DNA from: Linanthus parryae
Lineage: Eukaryota; Streptophyta; Magnoliopsida; Ericales; Polemoniaceae
Reading direction: 5' to 3'
NCBI GenBank assembly: GCA_023055425.1
Contig: JALGPY010000005.1
Span: 76,053,495 to 76,117,494, forward strand
Length of the DNA stretch: 64,000 nucleotides
Translations under genes and position numbers: made by a program
Notes under the pieces: model-generated
Told to the model about the DNA's origin: nothing
Database searches by the model: none
The model's input: the letters and a program-made list of their open reading frames with translations, nothing else
Shown: piece by piece, positions 56,100 to 64,000 of the stretch
Numbering within the stretch: position 1 is the first letter of the stretch
Layout: every line of letters begins with the position of its first letter

Positions 56100-58668
56100 T
56101 TGTAAGTTCAACTCAGTTTCAAAGGCTTGAAATAGACAATCTATTTCAAGGCCTTGAAACACCTTTCAAAGCTTTGAAATAGGCTATGCTTTATATGCAT
56201 GAACTTAGGGGGAGTTCTGATCATGATTCAACTCCTAAAACCTTGTGCTTGATCAGTTGTTATTTAATGATGAAAGACAAAGTATTTTGACACTCTAAAA
56301 TGTTTCAAATCCATCCGTTTGAATAATGTTTTGCAGTGATATTGTGTTTCCTATTTTGTAGGAATCTGTTTCCTAACTTATTTTTTGCAGAAAAGGAAAA
56401 TGCTTGATGATTTGATTTTTTGATCAATCTGCTGGGTTTAAAAGCATCCCAACATATTTCTAACAAGATCAAATCAGTATACTTGAAGATACTGAGCAAC
56501 TAGCCGTTGGAGGAAGCTGTTAGAAGTGTCAAGATTTGAAGCTAGTTTTCAGGAAAGTTAGTTGAGAAGATTCTGAAGATCTTCACTTCAATCTGGGAGT
56601 TTAAAAAGAGAATTGCTGAAGGAATTCGAAAAAAACTACACAGAGCAATTTACAGAGACATAAAAACACATTCAGGGATTGACAAGCAACAAAGAAGCAA
56701 ATCCATTGTGAGACCCCATGTTTATGATTATGATAATTACGTCATTTATTTTGTGTGAAGTGATTATCTTTTTCGCTTGAAACGAGTAAATCTGTTTTAT
56801 TTTTTTGGCGAGTTAGTTATTATTTACTATGGAATATTACTTCGTGATAAATCATATTAGAGTTCTAAATCTTGAGAATTCTTTGTAAAGAAGTCACTGT
56901 GTATTTTACTTAAGGTGAAAATTGTGTGCATGTGATCATTTGTCATGTCAACGTGGCTAGTATAGGTGGTTACCATGCAAAATGCCATGAAATTGCATTT
57001 TATATGTGTATATTATGTGGAAATTACATTGTTTATCTACTTTAGACAACCCATCGGTGAAGGTTTGTATGTGGCATGTTTTGGACCAGATGTGGATCCG
57101 TTAGTCACCAATATAAATGACGATGTGGTGACTTTTTATTCGAAAAATATTGAATGAGTACATAGTGGGCAATTAATTTGTGTATAAATCAAGTTTATAT
57201 GTTTTGTAAATGAAGCAGTTAGATGAGAGAGCTTAGATTCCAAAGAGGAAGTTTGCCTATCTCGGTTATTGCCGAAAGCAGAGACAAGAGAGAAGTCTTC
57301 CATACCGTCTAAAATAAAAGATGAGTTGTTGGGTTAGGCAGAGAGTTATGAGACGAGATTTGATAGATGATTTCTTGATTTCATCTGTGGGTTTGAATAG
57401 TGCGATGGCTAAGGCTCTGCTTTGACATCCTGATTTCGAATTCTGACTCTCGTATAGAGGTAGGGGAATTCTAATTTCTAAATTTCTGCAGTTACAGTCT
57501 ATACCAGTTTATACTGCTGGTGTGAATTTTACAGCATTTAAGTTATTTGTTGACTGTCTGGTGATTAATAAATCACGATGTTTGTGCATTTGGTGCCGCA
57601 TGCTAATGAGTAATAACTGGCTGTGTGTTAAGTAGATTTTAGATTTCTACGCAAGTGGTTAGGCGATACCTGCTGGGCTATTTTGGCCTACCCCTCTGTT
57701 TTACAGGTTGAGCCGCTGGATCACGGTGTTGTAGCTAAAAAATGTGTTTATTTGTTAAAAGTGTTATTTTTAGCTGTTTTAATAATTTGTTGTAAATTGC
57801 TGGTTTGACAAGATACTAATAAAACTGTCATTTTGACGAGCTGGTGAAATTATTTACTAAATTCAGTAACGTACCAGATTTTCATAAATATTATTGAAAA
57901 TGTTGTTCAGAGGACTGTGTGTCCTGGTGGTTTAATTTTGGACGTCTGAAAGTGTAAGACAGGTTGACGGTAAACGCGATTTTTATCGTAAATTGATAAT
58001 TTTTTGTATTAAAAGTGTGACGGTTTGTCACATCCATTTCTCTCAATCCAGTCATCTGAAGAACACTGCAAACTCATTGCAGACTTAGTTATAGTGTTCT
58101 TCTATTCTGAGCTTTATTTGTATATCATTCTGATAATACTTCGACTTCTTATTCTCGTGGATTTTTCAAGGTGAACAATAGAGAATTCTTAGTTAATCAG
58201 TTAGCTAGAGCATTTACTAGATAGGTTAGTGAGAACCCAATTTGTAGCAGAGTAAGGCATCTTTCCATGCTTGACATCTAGGGCTTAGCTTTTGATTAAT
58301 AAGAATTTAGTTGAAAATCCAGCAGGGAGAAGATACCTGAGGTAGAGACGTAGGTTCAAGTGGACTGAACTCTATATATCTTGTGTCTCTTGCATTTACT
58401 TTTCAGTTCCATACTTAGTTCTTTTGCAGCAAATTTTATTTCAAGGGTTTGAAACTCATTTCAAGGCCTTGAAATAGACTTATCTTTTTATACTTCAACT
58501 GTCTTTATTCCAAGGGCTTGAAACTCATTTCAAGGCCTTGAAATACTCTTCATTCATTATAATTCTTTTTTAAACCACTCTTCTTGTAAGTTTAACAAAA
58601 GTTGGCATACTCTATTCAAATCCCCCCTTCTAGAGTATTGATCATGTATTTATTTGTACACCCCTTCA
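56100..58668 (+). repeat. Right LTR of the SIRE-like element (with nested solo LTR)
   Basis: Colinear with the left LTR once the 1326-bp insertion and one target copy are removed (about 1238 versus 1255 bp). Palindrome copies lie at 56143, 56163, 58439, 58459 and 58528. Ends CCCCTTCA. Confidence 0.92.
56707..58032. mobile_element. Solo LTR nested in the right LTR of the SIRE-like element
   Basis: Starts TGTGAGACCCCATG and ends GTTTGTCACA, giving TGTGA/TCACA inverted ends. Perfect target duplication TCCAT at 56702-56706 and 58033-58037. It is 1326 bp with no coding sequence or primer-binding site. The start resembles Ty3/gypsy chromovirus LTRs; lineage is not certain. Confidence 0.9.
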
Positions 58669-58964
58669 AATTCTTTGCCTTTTTGCCGAAGCTTAGTTGT
58701 TTACAAGTTTGAAAAATTCCTTTTCATAACTTGTGCCCAAACCCTAGTTCCTAGATCCAAAATTCATCACATCCTATGTGATCCGAACTCACTAATTCCT
58801 ATCCCATATAAAATTTGTTCTTGCTTGGTTAAATCATATTCAATTCTCATCTAATATGTTAATTAATTTTATTTTTTTGCGTAAAATAAAATGTACGATA
58901 AAAAAACTAAAACAGTAACACGTAAAATCATGATATGCGCTACGAACTTTGGCTCTGATACCAG
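58669..58964 (-). other. Leader of the outer copia element with primer-binding site
   Basis: On the minus strand TGGTATCAGAG (58963-58953) follows the 5' LTR after one base and is the tRNA-iMet primer-binding site. The remaining 280 bp are an AT-rich leader, cut by the SIRE-like insertion. Confidence 0.8.
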
Positions 58965-60375
58965 TGTAGGGTTTTGATGCAGGTAACGCATTATAATAAC
59001 AAAAAAATTAATCCTGCTCAAATCCCTCCAAGGATCACAGGCAAGCCATCATAACATGATAAGGGTAGAAGAGGTGTGTACCTTAGTTTGAGATATCACA
59101 CGAATAATAATGTCTTTGTCTCAAAGAGTATCCACACCTGGGATCTTTGATTGGATTCCATCCGCTGCGATGTGCTAGCAACAGAATAAGGAAGCAAGAG
59201 ATCACTCAAAACAGAGCAAGTCGTGGGCCACAAGGGGTGGCCGACGACAAGGGGGGCGGACGGACGTGTTGGGGCTTCGGCCTCAACTCTCTCTCTCTCT
59301 CTCTCTCCTTGCTTTGTTATGTTCTCTCAATAATGACTTGTGTTTAAGAAGTAACAAGCTAGGATGTCTTTATATAGTTAATAACTCTTTATTAACGACA
59401 CAATTGCCCCATTACTAATCATGTCCATACATGGATTAGTCCACTTTGCAAATTAGTCCTACTAACTTTTCATGTGGTTGCGTTTAGATCCTTTTGATTA
59501 ATTAGTCCTACTAATTAATGCCAACATCCAATTTAATCCATCCGATGTGTGACCGCATAGGTTTCTGATTACTTGGCAGTTACTCTTTACTAACATGGAG
59601 CGGTGTCTAGCAACACATCCATGCCACCCAACTAATAGAAATAGTAAGTGATTTGACAAACCTCGTGCCCAATGTTCATGTATCGTGTTATCACTTTGTC
59701 TCCATATCCGGATTGGACACGAGACATATTAGTTACACTCGTATATCCAATCCATAGTTTCTCGATCCTGGGAATATGCTTATCCGTGCTGATAACATCA
59801 ATATCTCTACATTGATTTATCCGAGTCTTGCCAGACATTCTATAAGCATCATCCCTTGAGTGGCCCATGGATATTTTCTCCCATTATGTGGGAGGGAAAA
59901 ATCCTGTCTACATCACTACGATCTCTCAACTTGCTTCGAATCATGCCCGATAACCATATTTATAGTTGCCCGAAAAAAGCGAAACGTTTGATAATATAGA
60001 AGCATGATATTTCACAACTAGAGTATCTAGTGACTTCAAGTCTAAGGATTACAATACCATTATCACTTTGAGAAACGCTTGTGACTTTGACATAATCTAA
60101 TGTAGCCTTCTCGTTGTGGGTCAATCCAGTATGCCATTACTCCTAATGCATACCCATGTGTTAGACTTGATATCTCCATATCAATCTACCCACATACTAG
60201 TCTATAGTTGATCGTCCGGTTAACCACTATAATGAAATAGGGATATTTAAGATAAACAACACATTGTATCTGAGGACTTCATTATATTAAATATCGTCAT
60301 AATTAATAAATGAATATTCTAGCCAAACAATGTTCATACTAAATATAGATTGCCTCTAGGGCACCTATTCCAAAA
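58965..60375 (-). repeat. 5' LTR of the outer copia element
   Basis: Begins TGTAGGG on the plus strand and contains a (TC)n tract at about 59286-59307. Colinear with 27235-27801 plus 43620-44477, with many substitutions. The distal end reads ATTCCAAAA, where the other LTR has ATTCTAACA. Confidence 0.85.
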
Positions 60376-60404
60376 CAAACGCCCAAAAGTCACCTGAGTA
60401 TACA

Positions 60405-63400
60405 ATTTTTTTTTGAGAAAGGAAGTAAATTAACCACAGAAAAACTAATTAACCGGTGCATCGTAATGAATTTATAGAATTGGGCTAAGCCTCTCCGGTT
60501 TGTCTTCCCAAAGAGATAATGTATGCGTGCCTTGATCCTATTTCGCCATGTGGTCGGATGCATGGTTAACAGCGTGTGGCACCGATCGAGGTTTGATTTT
60601 ATCCAGATCTCGAGAGAGTTCTCTTTTTCTCTCTATCACTTCTCCTGCATTTGAGAAGTCCAACCACTCCTCACCGTGGATAACTCTGAAGATGTCTTTC
60701 GTCACAGTTGTTGAATCACCTTCTAACGAAATTCGCCGGAGGCCTTTAGATATTGCCGTTTCTATAGGAAAGCACACAACCCTCATTTCTGATTCCTTCA
60801 CCGTTTCACATCTTCTGAGTTCTCGAGAGCCGGCAATCACAAAGCTTCCTCTGTTGTCTCGGATGATAAAACCTCCTCTGGAAGCCTTTGAATTGGGTTC
60901 CACGCTCCATCGTAATTGATATTCATCATTCCCACCGGTGGCTTCTCCCACTTTGCTTCCTTGCCAGCGAACTCTCAGGTACCGCTTTCGTGTTGTGTAT
61001 CTCATTTAGCTCTTCAAATCTTGTAATGATGTCTTGTGGTAACGAAATAAGATCTTCTTTCCCTCCTTGATGGAAAATTTTGTTTTTGTTAATCCAAATC
61101 GCCCAAAGAGTGAGACACACCATTGTTTGATAGTTTGGGTCTCGTCCATCAAATTGGTTGTTCACCGAGTTCGCAAAGTCGTTTGACTCCATGGATTTGG
61201 AAAATTCTGTACCAAACAAGTTCTCCCAGACCTTCGGTATCTCCTTGCATGTTTGAAACACGTGTTTACTTGATTCTTCATATTTTTTACAGAACGGGCA
61301 TAATCTTCTGACATCTATTCCTCTCTTTTTCAGGTTTTTCGATGTAGCGATGCTGTCGAGGCTAGCTCGCCACACAAAATGTTTGACCTTTGATGGGATT
61401 TTTGAGCTTCCATACCTTGGAGATTGGGCTCGGATTTTGTTCCAAGGGTCCTTCTTTCTTGGTAAATTTCATCTCCATTGTCACCTTATACCATGATTTA
61501 ATTTTATAGATTCCATCATCTTCGAAATGCCAAATGAGTCGATCCTTTCTCTTCTTCTCTGGTAGCTGTATTTCTAAAACCTCGGATTTATCCCATGGAT
61601 TCAGAATGTGATCAATTTTATCTTCATCCCAATCGTGACATCCTTATTTAATCAAATCACTCACCTTCCGTTGCTCTGTTTCAGGCGTCTTGGTGATTGG
61701 TGAATGAAGATCCTCTCGGGACCCATCTGTCATGCATCTGGATTGAGGTGCCATCTCCGATCTTCCACCAGAGCCCCTTCTACAGCAGTTTCCTTCCTTC
61801 CAAAATTCTCCTCCAAGCGAAGGAGGGGTTGTGTCCCAGCTTGGCCTCAAGAAATGACTCGTTAGCAAAGTATTTGGCACAGAGGACTCGGGCAAGAATC
61901 GAATCTCGTTGCTGTATTATCCGCCAACTCTGCTTCGCAAGCATAGCGATGTTGAAGGACTTGAAATCCCGAAAAGCTAAGACTCCATTTCTGTTCTTTT
62001 TCTGGATTTTATTCCATCTTACCCATGATATTCCTCTGTCATGCCCTGTCTTGCTCCACCAAAATTGTCTCACTATCTTCTCCATTTTATCGCAGATTCC
62101 ATCCGACAACTTAAAGCAGGACATGGCGTATGTTGGAATGGCCTCGGCAATCGTGAGGATGAGGATCTCCTTCCCACCCGGGGTAGGAGTTCTTTCTTTC
62201 CAACCTTTTAGAATACTAGTAAGTATTTCTAGCAAGTTGTTAAAGGATATCGACTTATTTCTCCCCATTGTGGTAGGGAGGCCCTGATATCTGTCATATT
62301 TCTCCACTTCCACCATTCCACAAAGATTGAGGACTTGCTTCTTTACCCCTACCGTGACATTGGATGAAAACATGATAGCTGACTTCTCAGTGTTGATCTT
62401 CTAACCTGATGCTGCACTATAAATTTGTATAATTTGTTATAGCATAGTTATGTCCTCTGTATTTGCCTATACAAAAAAACTACTGTCAGCGAAAAATAGG
62501 TGGGACACAGCTGGCCCACCTCGAGACGCTGTAACTGTCGCCAGCTCTCCCCACTCCACTAACGAAGTTATAGCTCTCGATAAAAATTCACTACAGGGGA
62601 GGAAGAGATAAGGGGACAAAGACACCCCTGCATCAACCCTCTTTCTGGAATCACACACCCTGAAATTGCAACATTTCACTCAAACACAAACTTGACCGTA
62701 CTGATACAATTCATCACCTGACTGATAAAAATAGGTCCAATCCCCGTCTTCTCTAGGTTTCTTTGACAATCTGTCACTCCACCCTATCGTAGGATTTACG
62801 CATATCCACCTTCATGGCTAGGTAGCATGTCTTCTCCTTATTTCTCATTTTTAAAGAGTGAATCACCTCAAATGCAGTTAGGATGTTATCTGAAATCAGG
62901 CGCCCAGGAACAAATGCACTATGATTTTCGCTGATAATTTTCAGGAGGATTATTTTCAGCCTATTTGCAATAGCCTTTGAAGCAATTTTATATATAATTG
63001 TACATCGACTTATAGAACTAAAATCACATGATTTTCTCGGTTTCTTCACCTTAGGGATCAATGCGATGAGGGTTTTGTTATGTTCATCAAGGCTCGCTCC
63101 CTGATTTAGAACCTCTAGGCACGTTGCAATGACTCCGCTCCCCACTATACTCCAATAGAGTTGAAAGAAACCGGCGTTGAAGCCATCATAGCTCGGAGCG
63201 TTGTCAGGAGGCATCATGAAAAGAGAAGCTCGAACGTCCTCCGTTGTGTAAACCACTTTCATTGCCTCCCTCTCCAATTGATTGATATTGAGATCCACGT
63301 ATGCTAGTGCAACCTTGATGTCCGCAATACTAGGCTCGTCGGAGTTGAAAATCCCTGCAAAGTGGCTTTCCAACACCCTTGAAATCTCTTCTTCGCTCCT

Positions 63401-64000
63401 TACCCACCCGCCCTCACTATTTATATCCCCATGATTTAATTTTTGGACCTTCTGATTGTGGCTCTTTGAAGGAAGAATCGGGTATTTCTATCACCATATT
63501 TTAACCAATCAACTCTCGAGCGCTACCTCCACATGACCTCCTCTGAATGTAGTAGCCCATTGAAATCCTTCGGAATTTTCCTCTTCCTTGTCTTGCTCTG
63601 CTCCGTCAACAGTTGTCTTTCTAATAGTTCTAGCTCCTTCCTACACTTCTCCGTTTGTTTTTTCACCGACCCAAAATTTTTTTTGTCCCATATTCTACAC
63701 TCGCTGCCAAGAACCTGAAACCGATCATTGAGGTGTTCACCCACTGTCAAGTCCCATGTTTTCCGAACAAAGTCTTCGAATCCCTCGTGGCTCTGCCACA
63801 TTTGTTCGAAGAACCGGCGCAAACCAATCGATTGATGCCCCTCTCCCAACTGTAACAGGAAAGGGTTGTGGTCCGAGTTGGGCCACACCAGGTTGGTGAC
63901 TTGGGTTCCAGTAAGCTCACCCATCCATCGCACCTTAGCTATCGCCCTATCTAGGCGTTTTCTAATATTCTCCCCCGTTCTGTTGTTATTCCATGTGAAA
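60405..64000 (-). pseudogene. L1-type LINE: endonuclease end, RT, zf-RVT, RNase H; 5' part outside the window
   Basis: Minus strand, from the right edge: the end of an APE-type endonuclease (RKRLDRAIAKVRWMGELTG, PNSDHNPFLL; open from 64000 to 63523). RT N-terminal part at 63376-62774 (MPPDNAPSYDGFNAGFFQLY, FVPGRLISDNILTAFEVIHS). RT motif block at 62679-62467, where HLFFADSSFFV replaces the usual FADD. RT thumb at 62373-61780 (GWKERTPTPGGKEILI, AEAIPTYAMSCFKL, FWWSKTGHDRGISWVRW). zf-RVT at 61375-60926 (CPFCKKYEESSKHVFQTC). RNase H of the RVT_3 type at about 60925-60538 (GGFIIRDNRGSFVIAG, SLEGDSTTVTKDI). A short A tail on the minus strand (T run 60406-60414) marks the 3' end. Frameshifts and a lost catalytic Asp make it inactive. 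Confidence 0.9.

Larger units (their letters stand above)
47200..58668 (+). mobile_element. SIRE/Maximus-like copia element with env-position ORF
   Basis: Left LTR 47200-48454, right LTR 56100-58668 (interrupted by a solo LTR). Flanking 5-mers AATTA (47195-47199) and AATTC (58669-58673) match at four of five. The order is gag, PR, INT, RT, RNase H, then a long region with an extra ORF before the polypurine tract, as in SIRE elements. All ORFs are broken by stops and frameshifts. The palindrome TTTCAAGGCCTTGAAA and variants recur through the element. Confidence 0.9.
27235..60375 (-). mobile_element. Outer minus-strand copia element, split by two nested insertions
   Basis: Read on the minus strand: 5' LTR 60375-58965, primer-binding site 58963-58953, a short leader to 58669, the SIRE-like insertion, rearranged sequence 47199-46648, pol 46647-44492, polypurine tract, 3' LTR 44477-43620, the Tat insertion, and 3' LTR remainder 27801-27235. 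The two LTRs are colinear, about 1.42 kb each without the insertions. Flanking 5-mers CTAAC (27230-27234) and CAAAC (60376-60380) match at four of five positions, supporting one element. Gag and protease are not visible, so it is not autonomous now. Confidence 0.75.

Noticed and set aside
47216..58543. Heat-shock elements as explanation of TTTCAAGGCCTTGAAA
   Set aside because: A heat-shock element needs TTC and GAA two bases apart; here eight bases lie between them, so the fit is poor.

Overview
This window is plant nuclear DNA, most likely a eudicot with a retrotransposon-rich genome. The evidence is intron-containing plant genes (a choline kinase, and the end of a short-chain dehydrogenase gene), a plant-type nuclear tRNA-Gly, and nested Ty1/copia, Ty3/gypsy (Tat) and L1-type LINE elements plus many MITEs. 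I cannot name the species. Host gene content is low: one complete protein-coding gene (7396-10545, minus strand), a two-exon gene remnant (4585-5018) and one tRNA gene (5524-5593, minus). Nearly everything else is mobile DNA in various states of decay.

Left part (1-27234). The window opens inside a Tork/Tnt1-like copia element whose integrase-RT-RNase H frame is uninterrupted to its stop, followed by its 3' LTR (2722-3244). A stretch that looks mitochondrial in style follows, then the two last exons of an SDR gene, the tRNA and the seven-exon choline kinase gene. From 11.4 kb on there is a hairpin MITE, a decayed LINE fragment, two gag-only LTR elements of the TR-GAG type (15657-18029 and 23233-25339, the second with a perfect 5-bp target duplication), and between them an interlocked cluster of PIF/Harbinger-like MITEs, two Stowaway-like MITEs and three further terminal-inverted-repeat elements, one with an 8-bp hAT-type duplication.

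Right part (27235-60375) is a Russian doll. The outermost layer is a minus-strand copia element: its 5' LTR with adjacent primer-binding site lies at 58965-60375, its pol remnant at 44492-46647, and its 3' LTR at 44477 down to 27235. Its 3' LTR was split by a 15.8-kb Tat-lineage Ty3/gypsy element (27802-43614, target duplication CTAAT on both sides). Its internal region was split by an 11.5-kb SIRE-like copia element (47200-58668), whose own right LTR was in turn split by a solo LTR (56707-58032, target duplication TCCAT on both sides).

The two most interesting parts are these. (1) The Tat element carries, between integrase and 3' LTR and on the opposite strand, a spliced gene for a plant-mobile-domain protein with its own candidate promoter, preceded by an array of about 60-bp tandem repeats. 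The gene has an in-frame 576-bp internal duplication. (2) The SIRE-like element is studded with a 16-bp palindrome, TTTCAAGGCCTTGAAA, in both LTRs, in untranslated regions and inside coding sequence. The window closes with a minus-strand L1-type LINE (60405-64000, continuing outside) that has endonuclease, RT, zf-RVT and RNase H regions.
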